In this document: in pieces, positions 8,788 to 17,547 of the stretch
How the letters are laid out: every line of letters begins with the position of its first letter
How positions within the stretch are numbered: the stretch's first letter is position 1
NCBI GenBank assembly: GCA_013388635.1
Contig: JACAEX010000029.1
Location: 1-64,000 of the forward strand
From: Syntrophaceae bacterium
GTDB lineage: Bacteria; Desulfobacterota; BSN033; UBA1163
Length of the DNA stretch: 64,000 nt
Reading direction: 5' to 3'
Notes under the pieces: model-generated
Seen by the model: the letters and a program-made list of their open reading frames with translations, nothing else
The model's database searches: none
Told to the model about the DNA's origin: nothing
Position numbers and translations under genes: made by a program

Positions 8788-9603
8788 TTAGGCCTCTTCG
8801 GAGATGATTTCCATGCGCATCTCCAAAATAGGTGCATCCACAATCTGACGTCCAATGTCTATCATATCCAGATCCAACGGCCTTAATGTCTTTAGCGCCT
8901 CCAGGTTTAGTCCCCCTCCGAAGGCGATAGCGACTTTCCCTCGAAGGCCCTTTCGTCTAAGCCTCTCGGATACAGTGGTGATGTCTTCCGGGTGACCGGT
9001 ATCTATGAAGATAATATCTGCCCCGGCCTCGGCCGCCTCACAGGCTTCAGAGCCGATATCCTTATAGCGCCCTTTGATCTGCACCACCTTTGAGCAAGGG
9101 GCAAGGTGGGAAACGGCTTGAAGACTTTGTGTTATTCCCCCCAACAGCTCAACATAGTTTTTATCCAAATAGGCAAAGGGAGGAGAGGCGATCCGGGATA
9201 ATGCTCCTCCAGTATGAATAGCCTCACGGATCGTCTCCTTCAATGAAGGAGGCATCTTCTTCCATGCGCCACAAACAACCCTTGGTCTTCCCCCGGTTTC
9301 TTGAACAAATTTGTGGGCGCTTGTGGCGATGCCAGATGGTTTAGCCATCAGGCCAATTAACAGTTCTTCGGCCATCACAATCTGTTTGGGAGTTCCAGAA
9401 AACCTGATGATTTCATCCCCTTTTTTAAGCTCACTGCCTTCCTTGACAACCCTCAGTATGGATAATCCTAACTTCCCTGCCTCCTCTTTTGCTGAAGCGA
9501 TTCCTGCAATAATGCCATCCTCATCGACGACGATAGACGCGGTCACTTTCTTCCGCTTAACACTTTTTAATATCTCCTCCCTGACGTCTAATGCTTCACT
9601 CAT
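8788..9603 (-). CDS. Divergent quinolinate/nicotinate phosphoribosyltransferase-family protein
   Basis: The 271-residue protein has the NadC/ModD fold. AEELLIGLMAKPSGIAT (about 78-94) is the family's AExxLNxLxxxSGIAT helix, and IAFGGGLNLEAL is the phosphate-binding end of the barrel. The quinolinate-binding segment RKTxPG is replaced by WKKMPPS (about 114-120), and the NHR motif reads LSRI. So it is unlikely to be an ordinary NadC. ModD-type proteins of the same fold occur with molybdate systems. Here it sits between a LarA-like and a COG1058-like gene, suggesting a nicotinate-like base or nucleotide as substrate. This is inference. Confidence 0.75.
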   Translation of the reverse strand: MSEALDVREEILKSVKRKKVTASIVVDEDGIIAGIASAKEEAGKLGLSILRVVKEGSELKKGDEIIRFSGTPKQIVMAEELLIGLMAKPSGIATSAHKFVQETGGRPRVVCGAWKKMPPSLKETIREAIHTGGALSRIASPPFAYLDKNYVELLGGITQSLQAVSHLAPCSKVVQIKGRYKDIGSEACEAAEAGADIIFIDTGHPEDITTVSERLRRKGLRGKVAIAFGGGLNLEALKTLRPLDLDMIDIGRQIVDAPILEMRMEIISEEA

Positions 9604-9621
9604 TATTCTTATCTTTGGCTC

Positions 9622-11034
9622 TTACATCATCATCTGTGCAGGATCAAATCCCCTTTGCCGAAGCCACTTGGGCATCAGCTCCTGGTCAACCCTTCGGCTG
9701 ACTTCAGGAGCCTTCTTCATCAAAAATTCAGCCAATGAAGGACTGCAGGTCATCGCTCCGAAGCATCCGTCGAAGACATAGACCTTATCGGTATTGGCGA
9801 TTCTATAGGCGAAATTCATGGCCGTTTCCAGATTTTCAGCCGTTACTGTATATTTCATAAAGTCATGATTCATCGGGTCGGACCCCAGCAATTCAGCAAA
9901 ATCGTTGCCCACCACGATGGTCGGAATATGTGTGGCCAGTTCCAGTTGGGGTACGCCCAACCAGGCATGGTTGAGGACCAGGGCCTTGATGGCCGGGTTG
10001 ACAGACTTTGCCTTGGGAGCACCCGGCTGTTTTTCATAAAGTCCGTAGCCAAGACTCACCGGCAGAATATCCAAATCAAAAAGATCCAATTCGGCTTCGG
10101 TCAGATTGCCGAAGGTCATCCCGCCACCGATCATATAGCGCGGTTCACCCGTTGCATCCAAAACGGCGATACATTCCTTGATCTCTTCACACAGTACGCG
10201 CAGCTTGCCGTAGGACTTGAAAGCCAGCATCATCAGCCTTCGGTCCACGGCCGCCATATCATTGTCGGCATCCACCCCGGTGATCCCTTCCGGTGAGGTC
10301 AGCAGAAAACAGCCAAACGTAAACTTCTTCTGGACGAAGGGAGAATTGAAAATGACCTTGGGGATAAAATTACTGCTCCTCGGACCGAAATTCATATGCT
10401 GCACGCTCCTGGTTTCCAATCGGGCATAAGACATGGCAAAAGGTTTGATCGCCCGGTTGATCATTCGGTGCATGTCCAGTTCCCTTAATTCTCCATGATG
10501 GGCATGGATGATCCAGTCCGCGTCATATATCCGAGCCACGCCGTAAAGGGTTCCGATTTCCGTTTCAATCGGCACTCCCGGGTCAATCGCTCTGACCGGG
10601 GCGGTCTGGCCCTTAAAATATTCATCCAGTTTATATTCCTGAACAATCTCCAGCGGCTCTCTGATTCTAAATCCTGTTGCCACGCGCAGACGAATATGAT
10701 GGCAACCAGTTTTTGCTTCGACGAAATCCTTGATCGTCTTAAGCATTTCGGCGTAGGCCTGGCCGCCCATGATCTGAAAACCGTATTGGGAAGACAGGAG
10801 ATTGACCGTATCTCCTGGCTTGATCATACTCATATCCACTTTTTTTAAGGCCTCCTCCGTTGCTTTCCGGATCACCGACAGATCCCCGCCTTCCAGGAAT
10901 ATTTCGCGCGGGACATCAGGGAAAAGATCTCTGATGGGCAGGGCCTCCATGCCCGGAAGCTCGGCGGCCCTCTTCTTGATTCCCGGGCCATATTGCGATT
11001 TTCTAATATAGGATGGCTTAGGCCTGTTCAACAT
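9622..11034 (-). CDS. Unrecognised 470-residue protein, possibly a divergent LarA-superfamily member
   Basis: I do not recognise this protein with certainty. By eye, residues 73-140 resemble LarA (nickel-pincer racemase) residues 64-130. A strand-helix unit ends in LRVATGFRIREP where LarA has LVATGFHRPS, followed by a similar helix (LEIVQEYKLDEYF). LarA's catalytic His is Arg here (about 123), and the GGxK lysine loop is not visible, so chemistry must differ. There is no signal peptide or membrane segment. The start has a strong GGAGGAGGTG. It heads a trio with the QPRTase-like and COG1058-like genes (gaps of 18 and 20 bp), a constant-looking module. Confidence 0.6.
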   Translation of the reverse strand: MLNRPKPSYIRKSQYGPGIKKRAAELPGMEALPIRDLFPDVPREIFLEGGDLSVIRKATEEALKKVDMSMIKPGDTVNLLSSQYGFQIMGGQAYAEMLKTIKDFVEAKTGCHHIRLRVATGFRIREPLEIVQEYKLDEYFKGQTAPVRAIDPGVPIETEIGTLYGVARIYDADWIIHAHHGELRELDMHRMINRAIKPFAMSYARLETRSVQHMNFGPRSSNFIPKVIFNSPFVQKKFTFGCFLLTSPEGITGVDADNDMAAVDRRLMMLAFKSYGKLRVLCEEIKECIAVLDATGEPRYMIGGGMTFGNLTEAELDLFDLDILPVSLGYGLYEKQPGAPKAKSVNPAIKALVLNHAWLGVPQLELATHIPTIVVGNDFAELLGSDPMNHDFMKYTVTAENLETAMNFAYRIANTDKVYVFDGCFGAMTCSPSLAEFLMKKAPEVSRRVDQELMPKWLRQRGFDPAQMMM

Positions 11035-11070
11035 GACGCACCTCCTCCTGGTCCTAATAGGACATGATCG

Positions 11071-13173
11071 TTAAAATTTTCTAAACACGTCCAGATCTTC
11101 CTTGAGAAAATGGCCAGGATATTTCTTAATGGTCTCTTCAGGGACCTCCCAGCAGGTCTGGGTTGAGTCATACCAACGGTATCCTTTGGCCGGCGGCTTG
11201 ACCTCGATTCCATGGGCTTTCAATAAGCGAAGACTGGTCATTTGGCAATAGATGGTGCATCCCGAACGTGCTCCGGTCATGAGGGCGATTTCTTCAAGCG
11301 TTTTGGCCCCCTTCAGAACGGCTGCAGCCCCCTCCCTGACTCTTACTCCCGCGCATAAACAGAGCCACTGATGCGGATGGAGGTGGGCTTTAAGGCATAA
11401 TTCGCGCAACTGGTTTTGATCGACCTCTGCCGGATCGACTCCCAATCTGAGTGGCACAGGACGCAGGACATGCTTGATCGCGTCCACCGGACATACATCT
11501 CGGCAATTTTGGCAAGCCAGGCATTTTTCACTGGTCACGACAGCCTTTTGGCCGCAAGAAAGGCAGCGGCTGGCTTCTTCAATGGCCTCTTCTTGTGAAA
11601 TCGTGGCTTCCATCTCCCTAAAAGTGCGTACCCGTTCAGGCACGGGCAAAATGGGTGGTCGGACCCGTGGTTTCTTAGGATGATAGTCAAGAATCCAGGC
11701 GGCCAATTCAGGCAGTCCCTTCTTGCTTATATCAACTTCTTTGACAGACCCGAGGGTTAGATATTGATGAATGGAATTGGCTGCGGTACGCCCATCAGCG
11801 ATGGCCTGAATCACCGATTGGGGGCCCCGCATGACATCCCCTCCCACAAAAATATTGGGGATAGATGACTGCAGGGTTAGGGGATTTGCCTCCAGTGTCC
11901 CTCGCCTGGAAGGGACTAATTTTTTCAATCCTGGATCCTTCCCGAGAAAACTGAGATCAGCAGCCTGACCAATGGCCACAATGGCTGTATCGGCCTTCAA
12001 AACAGTCAGATCTCTCGCATCATATTGGGGATCAAAGGCTCCGTTTTCGTTGAACACGGAGGTGCACCGTTTAAATTCGATCGCGGCCAACCTGCCGTCC
12101 TTCCCCAAGAACCTATTAGGGCCTAAACCGTTGATGATCCTAACACCCTCTTCTAATGCCTGCTGGATTTCATCTTTCCAGGCAGGCATTTCATCTCGTT
12201 TCTCCAGACAGACCAGCGAAACCTCCTCTGCACCTTGGCGAATCGCAGTCAAAGCCACCTCAATCTCTTTTTTTAACGACAAAAAACGCAACGATTCCTC
12301 TGCACCGTGGCGAATGGCAGTCAACGCTACATCAATCGCCACATTGCCGCCTCCGATGACGACCACTCTCTTCCCAAGGGAAACAGGGTATTTGAGGGAT
12401 ACAGCTTCAAGAAAATCAACCCCCTTCAGCACCCCTTCCAAGTCTTCGTTCTCTATGTTCAGACGTCTGCTCAGGTGAAGCCCAGTGGCTAAGAAAAAGG
12501 CTTTATACCCATCTGCCTTCATACTCTTTAAGCTAATATCTTTGCCAAAAGTAACTCCTGTTTTGACCTCCACTCCCATTTCCTTTATGCCCTTAATTTC
12601 CTGGTCCAAGATCTTTTTGGGAAGGCGATATTCCGGGATGCCATAACGGAGCATCCCCCCCAATTGGGGCTTGGCCTCAAAAATAGTAACTCCATAGCCT
12701 CGCAGCCGGAGATAGTAGGCAGCGGAAAGACCTGCTGGTCCTCCTCCAATGATAGCCACTTTGTGTCCATTTTCCGGTTCCATCTGGGGCTTTAAAGGAA
12801 TTCCGTGAAGCTGGTCGTAATCGGCTACAAATCGTTTTAAAGGATTAATAGCAATCGGTTGATCGACTAAGTTTCGACGGCAGGCATCTTCGCAAAAATG
12901 AGGACAAACCCGCCCGACAGATAAAGGAAGGGGGTTTTTCTCTTTGATCAACTTGAGGGCTTCCCTGAATTCTCCCCGGTTAATATGGGCCACATACCCC
13001 TGAATATCAATTCCAGCCGGGCAAGCCAGGCGGCAGGGGGTAATACTTTCTTCATCTGGAGATTCCAATTGGACCACATTAATGGCCATGGTTGGGCATA
13101 CGTTTTCACACGATCGGCAACCTACACATTTTTCCCTGTCCACCTGAGCCAAATATTTGATTTCTACCACCAT
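11071..13173 (-). CDS. GltD-like NAD(P)-dependent flavoprotein fused to ferredoxin and BFD-like domains
   Basis: This 700-residue electron-transfer protein has five parts in order: one [4Fe-4S] motif (Cys 16, 19, 22, 26), an Fer4_20 domain with four more Cys (CRLACPAG, CPHFCEDAC), and a glutamate-synthase-beta-like FAD/NAD(P) module with two Rossmann motifs (IIGGGPAGLSAAYYL and VVIGGGNVAIDVA). A [4Fe-4S] segment (CLACQNCRDVCP) and a C-terminal bacterioferritin-ferredoxin-like [2Fe-2S] domain (CLCAG...GCTIYC) follow. The second Rossmann helix contains a 72-bp in-frame tandem duplication. Start at 13173 is chosen for its GAGGAG; an ATG 18 bases upstream overlaps that site. It probably passes electrons between NAD(P)H and ferredoxin for the adjacent pathway. 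Confidence 0.85.
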   Translation of the reverse strand: MVVEIKYLAQVDREKCVGCRSCENVCPTMAINVVQLESPDEESITPCRLACPAGIDIQGYVAHINRGEFREALKLIKEKNPLPLSVGRVCPHFCEDACRRNLVDQPIAINPLKRFVADYDQLHGIPLKPQMEPENGHKVAIIGGGPAGLSAAYYLRLRGYGVTIFEAKPQLGGMLRYGIPEYRLPKKILDQEIKGIKEMGVEVKTGVTFGKDISLKSMKADGYKAFFLATGLHLSRRLNIENEDLEGVLKGVDFLEAVSLKYPVSLGKRVVVIGGGNVAIDVALTAIRHGAEESLRFLSLKKEIEVALTAIRQGAEEVSLVCLEKRDEMPAWKDEIQQALEEGVRIINGLGPNRFLGKDGRLAAIEFKRCTSVFNENGAFDPQYDARDLTVLKADTAIVAIGQAADLSFLGKDPGLKKLVPSRRGTLEANPLTLQSSIPNIFVGGDVMRGPQSVIQAIADGRTAANSIHQYLTLGSVKEVDISKKGLPELAAWILDYHPKKPRVRPPILPVPERVRTFREMEATISQEEAIEEASRCLSCGQKAVVTSEKCLACQNCRDVCPVDAIKHVLRPVPLRLGVDPAEVDQNQLRELCLKAHLHPHQWLCLCAGVRVREGAAAVLKGAKTLEEIALMTGARSGCTIYCQMTSLRLLKAHGIEVKPPAKGYRWYDSTQTCWEVPEETIKKYPGHFLKEDLDVFRKF
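12225..12368. repeat. 72-bp in-frame tandem duplication inside the GltD-like gene
   Basis: The stretch starting CCTCTGCACC(T/G)TGGCGAAT at 12225 recurs at 12297, a shift of 72 bases (24 codons), with about 85% identity over the first 40 bases. In protein terms VALTAIRHGAEE is followed 24 residues later by VALTAIRQGAEE. Related flavoproteins have this helix once. The frame stays open. Confidence 0.85.
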
Positions 13174-13231
13174 CTTTGATGCTCCTCTCATTTAAAAATG
13201 TAAGCGCCATACCCCTCGTTCATCAATCAAT

Positions 13232-13273
13232 TTCCTTCCCGACGGCCTAAAGGAGACATCCGTCGGGAAGGAA
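13232..13273 (-). terminator. Strong hairpin between ABC binding-protein gene and GltD-like gene
   Basis: Perfect 14-bp arms (TTCCTTCCCGACGG and its complement) flank a 14-base loop. It lies about 80 bp downstream of the binding-protein stop on the minus strand. No T-run follows, so it is more likely a 3'-end stabilising or partially terminating hairpin, as is common after highly expressed binding-protein genes. Confidence 0.6.
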
Positions 13274-13353
13274 TGAGAAATTCAGTCGCTGTTCGGCCCA
13301 TTTCACAGACTTTTTGGAGGACTCGGCCGGACCAAAAGTTTATTAATTTTCAG

Positions 13354-14604
13354 CTACTTCTTGGGAATACGAAATGTCGTAGTCGGCATCCAATCGCTAA
13401 TCGGCTCTACAAACCCCTTCCGGACAACCCAATATCTCACGTGTTTTGGTCCGATATGATCGTCTGGCACATACGAAATGGGTTTCGTTAATCCCATACA
13501 ATCAAAATTCCTTATCCGATCGAGGCCATATTTCTTTAAGGCTTCTCCGTTGAGTTTCTCTGGAGTCACCTCATCTAAAGCGAGGCGGATGCCCTCTGCA
13601 ATGATCATCCCCGACAGGATTCCGTTGACATACATATCATTCGGCCTCTGACCAGGATGGTTCTTCTCCCAAAGCTCCCTGGCGAGTTTCAGTCCAGGCG
13701 AGGCTCCAAGCTTTGGATCTTTTGACATGGGTTCATAGAAATACTCACCTTGGTACCCTTCCGTTAATTCAGGCCCCCCTAAGGCAATGACATCGCCCAG
13801 CGTAGCCGCTGCACACTGTGTTAACGGGATATTTAAGTTCATCGCTTTTGCTGAATTAAGCACGACGACGGATCCCGGGGCAGATGATGAAACAAAAATC
13901 TGCTTACATCCAGCATTTTTTAGACGCAGCAACTGTGGGCTCGCATCGGTCGTTCCCTTGGGAATCGTCTCTGTGAAAAACTTGATCCCCTGTTCCTTGA
14001 CAAAAGAATCCATATCCCACAAACTCAGCGGTACCCACGGCTCATCCGTTGCTATGGTGCCAAGAACAAGGGTACCCCCTGGTTTTCCTGCCTTCTCCCA
14101 ATCACGCTTTAACCAAACGATCCAGCTGCGAGCCATATTGGCCACACCAGAATGATAATTTCCGTAGGCCCAATCCGACCACATACTTGCGATCCCCTGA
14201 GAACCCGTTACCAGGGGAATCTTAGCCTGTTCATAATCCATCAACAAAGCGTCCGAATGGGCAGCGCCGCAATGGGTATGAACAATCATTCCCTGCTCCC
14301 GAAGTCTGGCAAATCCGTCCTTCGCTTTTGTGGCAACATATTGGGAATCGTATGAGAGATATTTTATCTTGACCCTTCCCTTCTTCCCTTCGATTCCCCC
14401 CTTCTTTTCATTGAGATAATATAGATAGTCCTTTGATCCCGATTGGCACATCGTATGTGTCCCACTCGTGGGCCCTGTCATCGCACTGATATTACCAACG
14501 ACGACCTCTGCAACAGGCTTCTGAGCCCAGGTAATTGAATTAGGTAACGCCACTATGATTCCAGCTACCACGCAGACAACGAGCGAAAACATTTTGGTTT
14601 TCAT
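13354..14604 (-). CDS. ABC transporter periplasmic binding protein (branched-chain amino acid/aromatic acid type)
   Basis: The 416-residue protein has a signal peptide (MKTKMFSLVVCVVAGIIVAL, cleavage near AQ at 27) and a type-I periplasmic binding fold of the Peripla_BP_6/LivK group. The ATG at 14604 is chosen because it begins the signal peptide and has AAAGGAGG; the frame is open 40 codons further upstream. It would capture the substrate for the LivH/LivM permeases encoded just upstream in the same operon. The neighbouring acyl-CoA synthetase suggests a carboxylic acid rather than an amino acid as ligand (inference). Confidence 0.92.
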   Translation of the reverse strand: MKTKMFSLVVCVVAGIIVALPNSITWAQKPVAEVVVGNISAMTGPTSGTHTMCQSGSKDYLYYLNEKKGGIEGKKGRVKIKYLSYDSQYVATKAKDGFARLREQGMIVHTHCGAAHSDALLMDYEQAKIPLVTGSQGIASMWSDWAYGNYHSGVANMARSWIVWLKRDWEKAGKPGGTLVLGTIATDEPWVPLSLWDMDSFVKEQGIKFFTETIPKGTTDASPQLLRLKNAGCKQIFVSSSAPGSVVVLNSAKAMNLNIPLTQCAAATLGDVIALGGPELTEGYQGEYFYEPMSKDPKLGASPGLKLARELWEKNHPGQRPNDMYVNGILSGMIIAEGIRLALDEVTPEKLNGEALKKYGLDRIRNFDCMGLTKPISYVPDDHIGPKHVRYWVVRKGFVEPISDWMPTTTFRIPKK

Positions 14605-14683
14605 AAAGCCTCCTTTCGGTTTCATTTTCCATCTCAATTGCTGACCCCTAATCTCCTCCTGCGTCACCACCTCCCTCCCAAAC

Positions 14684-15754
14684 TCAATAACCAAAGGGCC
14701 ATAACCTATAGTAGGCCTTAACAAGGTTCCAACGGTGAGCCAGCCCTCTTGGTTCGAAGATTAAAAAGAGTATCGCCACCCCCCCGATAATAACCAACAG
14801 GAGACCGCTGCCCGCTCCAATTGGCAGAAAGGGAAGCTTTCCCTCCACCATAGGCCCGATGACGAAGATTAACTCCTTCAATGCCGTGATGAATATAACC
14901 CCGAAGATGGTACCCTCGATACTGCCCAGTCCCCCCACGATGACCATGACGACATACCATATGGAATCCTGGAGGGTAAAAGATTCAAGATGTGCCCACA
15001 TCATATAATGAACGAGCAGAGAACCGGCCACCCCTGCGTAGAATGTGCAGATCATAAACGCAAGGAGCTTATAGCGAAAAATATCGATGCCCATGGCTTC
15101 CGCAGCGATATCGTTGTCCCTGATGGCAACAAAAGCTCTCCCCGGTCCCGTTCTCATCATATTCTTTGCAAAAAAAGTCATCATGACGGTGAAAAACATC
15201 GCGACATAGTAAAATTTCTTCGGTGTGTTAAAGACCAGAGTCCCTATGGTTATGGGTCCGACACTAAACCCGGCTGCCGTCAGCGGGATATAAAAGAGGG
15301 CGATCCACGTAAGAATAATCTGGGCGCCCAATGTGGTCAAAGCCAAGTACAAGCCTTTCAACCGAACCGAGGGGATGCCGAAAATAGCTCCGATCACAGC
15401 TGAGGTAATTCCCGCGGGAATCACACACATCCAAAAGGGCCAGCCGAGATGAATGTTAAGCAAACCCGATGTAAAGCCCCCTACCATTACAAAAGCAGAT
15501 TGACCAATGTTGAGCTGCCCACAATATCCCGTTAAGACATTGAGCCCAAGACAAATGATAATGGTAATCCCGACCCCGATCAGTAGCCTCAGGAGATAAG
15601 GACTATTAAAGAAAGGAATCTGGGGGATCGCGAAAAGAAAGATCAAGGAGACAATGGACAACACCCATTGTGTCTTTGTCTTGACAATTCGCATATCTTT
15701 TCTGTAGCTATCAGAATAAATCCCGCTGGGTGGATAAAACGATGTGTGGGCCAT
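14684..15754 (-). CDS. livM: ABC transporter permease, LivM type
   Basis: A 356-residue integral membrane protein with about ten hydrophobic segments and the LivM hallmark segment LNVLTGYCGQLNIGQSAFVM near residues 68-87. It forms the channel with LivH. A hydrophilic 30-residue N-terminal extension precedes the first membrane helix, so a later start is possible. The gene begins 4 bp after livH stops and is followed by the binding-protein gene. Confidence 0.92.
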   Translation of the reverse strand: MAHTSFYPPSGIYSDSYRKDMRIVKTKTQWVLSIVSLIFLFAIPQIPFFNSPYLLRLLIGVGITIIICLGLNVLTGYCGQLNIGQSAFVMVGGFTSGLLNIHLGWPFWMCVIPAGITSAVIGAIFGIPSVRLKGLYLALTTLGAQIILTWIALFYIPLTAAGFSVGPITIGTLVFNTPKKFYYVAMFFTVMMTFFAKNMMRTGPGRAFVAIRDNDIAAEAMGIDIFRYKLLAFMICTFYAGVAGSLLVHYMMWAHLESFTLQDSIWYVVMVIVGGLGSIEGTIFGVIFITALKELIFVIGPMVEGKLPFLPIGAGSGLLLVIIGGVAILFLIFEPRGLAHRWNLVKAYYRLWPFGY

Positions 15755-15758
15755 TTTG

Positions 15759-16631
15759 CTAAACCCTTTCTATCCTTTCCAGACCAAAGAATCCGTAGGG
15801 TCTGAATAACATGACGACGATGAGGACGATATAGCTGGCGGGTACCCCCGCAGCCTTTCCTACATACCCAGAGACAATGCTTTCAATCAATCCGATCAGT
15901 AACCCGCCCAGAACAGCCCCCTCAGGGGACTCCAGTCCGCCGATGAAGGCTGCCGGTATCGCTAACAGCCCGATGTGGCTCAGGCCAAGCTGGAATCCAA
16001 GGGTCCCTCCCAAAAGGATTCCGCCTAAGGTTGCAGCGACGCCAGCGATGCCCCAGCATATCGTGAGGATCCTTTTCACGCTTATCCCCATGCTCTGCAT
16101 AATTTCATGTCCCTCCGCCACCCCTCTCATCGAAAGTCCAAGCCGGGTATAGCGGAAAAAGAAAATGAGCACCATCATCACCACGATGGCAAGCCCGAAC
16201 GCAAAAAGGCTTTCCGTCGTCAAGACGGTTTTGCCCAGCTTTAGTGCCCCCTTAGGAAAGATCGTGATTTGCTCGAGCGGATAGGTCCCCCAGAATAAGG
16301 AGGCCACCCCTTCCAGGACCAAGGAGAGGAATATGGTGACCGTGATCATGGAGAGCAGGGGCTGGCCGATCAGAGGGCGTAACGTGATACGCTCAATAAG
16401 AATGCCCATAAGAAAGGCGCAAGGCAGGGTGAGCAATAAAGATAAGAACAGATCGAGTCTCAATCCACCTCTGAAGCTCCAGAAGATGTACCCCCCCAGC
16501 AGCAACATATACCCTTGCGAGAAGTTGAGTACCGAAGAGGACTTATAGATCAGAACAAATCCAATAGCCACAAGGCCATAGACCGCACCGTTCATCAGGC
16601 CTGCTGCTACTATTTTGCCAAAAAATTCCAT
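15759..16631 (-). CDS. livH: ABC transporter permease, LivH type
   Basis: A 290-residue permease with about eight membrane helices. The LivH signatures GLVAIGFVLIYKSSSVLNFS (about 20-39) and the cytoplasmic EAA-like loop AxxQGxxxxxxxGI (here in the EIMQSMGISVKRIL segment) are visible. It pairs with LivM. A good GGGAGG precedes the ATG. It sits between livF and livM in the operon. Confidence 0.93.
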   Translation of the reverse strand: MEFFGKIVAAGLMNGAVYGLVAIGFVLIYKSSSVLNFSQGYMLLLGGYIFWSFRGGLRLDLFLSLLLTLPCAFLMGILIERITLRPLIGQPLLSMITVTIFLSLVLEGVASLFWGTYPLEQITIFPKGALKLGKTVLTTESLFAFGLAIVVMMVLIFFFRYTRLGLSMRGVAEGHEIMQSMGISVKRILTICWGIAGVAATLGGILLGGTLGFQLGLSHIGLLAIPAAFIGGLESPEGAVLGGLLIGLIESIVSGYVGKAAGVPASYIVLIVVMLFRPYGFFGLERIERV

Positions 16632-16676
16632 AAGCTTGCCTCCCCAACTATTAGGTTCTCAATGCTTTGAAATTTT

Positions 16677-17465
16677 TTATAGCCACCTTTTTCTCCTTTT
16701 GTAATGCTTGACTTGCCGGTAGCTCTTCTTCTCTCCAAGCTTGCTGAGTCCCAGATAGAATTCCTTAATGTCTTCATTATCCGCAAGCTTCGAAGAGGGC
16801 CCATCCAGAACTACCCTGCCGTTTTCCATCACATAAGAGTATTCTGTGATGGAAAGCGCTGCCCTTGCATTTTGTTCAACGATGAGCACACTCGTCTTCT
16901 CTTCGGCATTAAACCGGGTTACGATGTCAAAGATTTCATCCACAATCAATGGGGCGAGTCCTAAGGACGGTTCGTCGAGCAACATAATCTTCGGATGCGC
17001 CATCATGGCGCGTCCCATGACCAGCATCTGTTGTTCTCCGCCTGACAGATAGCCACTGGTGGAATGGCGGAGGCTCTTTAATTTGGGAAAATAATCATAA
17101 ACCATATCGAGATCCTTTTTGATATCGCTATTCTTAACAATGTAACCTCCGAGCAACAGATTTTCCTCAACGTTGAGATGCCCCAGGACCTGTCTCCCTT
17201 CCATGACCTGGATAATGCCCCTCTTTGCAATCTGCTCCGGATCCATTCCATCTATGCGGCTGCCATCGTATTCAATACTTCCAGCGGTGACCTCCCCGAG
17301 CTCGGTATGAAGCAGTCCTGAAATCGCCTTAAGCGTGGTCGTCTTACCGGCACCGTTGCTTCCCAAAAGGGCAACGATAGCTCCGTCTCTCACCTCGAGC
17401 GAAACCCCACGCAACACAAGGATGACACCGACATACTTTACCTCAACGTTATTCAGCTTTAGCAC
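16677..17465 (-). CDS. livF: ABC transporter ATP-binding protein, LivF type
   Basis: This 262-residue ATPase has Walker A GSNGAGKT (35-42), signature YLSGGEQQ, Walker B IMLLDEPSLGL and the switch His in VLIVEQNA-type context. It starts with GTG and GAGAGG upstream. The C-terminal 30 residues are basic and extend slightly beyond the usual LivF. It is separated from its usual neighbour livG by an acyl-CoA synthetase gene. Confidence 0.93.
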   Translation of the reverse strand: MLKLNNVEVKYVGVILVLRGVSLEVRDGAIVALLGSNGAGKTTTLKAISGLLHTELGEVTAGSIEYDGSRIDGMDPEQIAKRGIIQVMEGRQVLGHLNVEENLLLGGYIVKNSDIKKDLDMVYDYFPKLKSLRHSTSGYLSGGEQQMLVMGRAMMAHPKIMLLDEPSLGLAPLIVDEIFDIVTRFNAEEKTSVLIVEQNARAALSITEYSYVMENGRVVLDGPSSKLADNEDIKEFYLGLSKLGEKKSYRQVKHYKRRKRWL

Positions 17466-17547
17466 CTTATCCTCTCCATCCTGTTATGATTTGGAACAGA
17501 ATCATAGCCTTCCAAAGAAACCTTGGTTCAGCCCATCGTCACCGACG

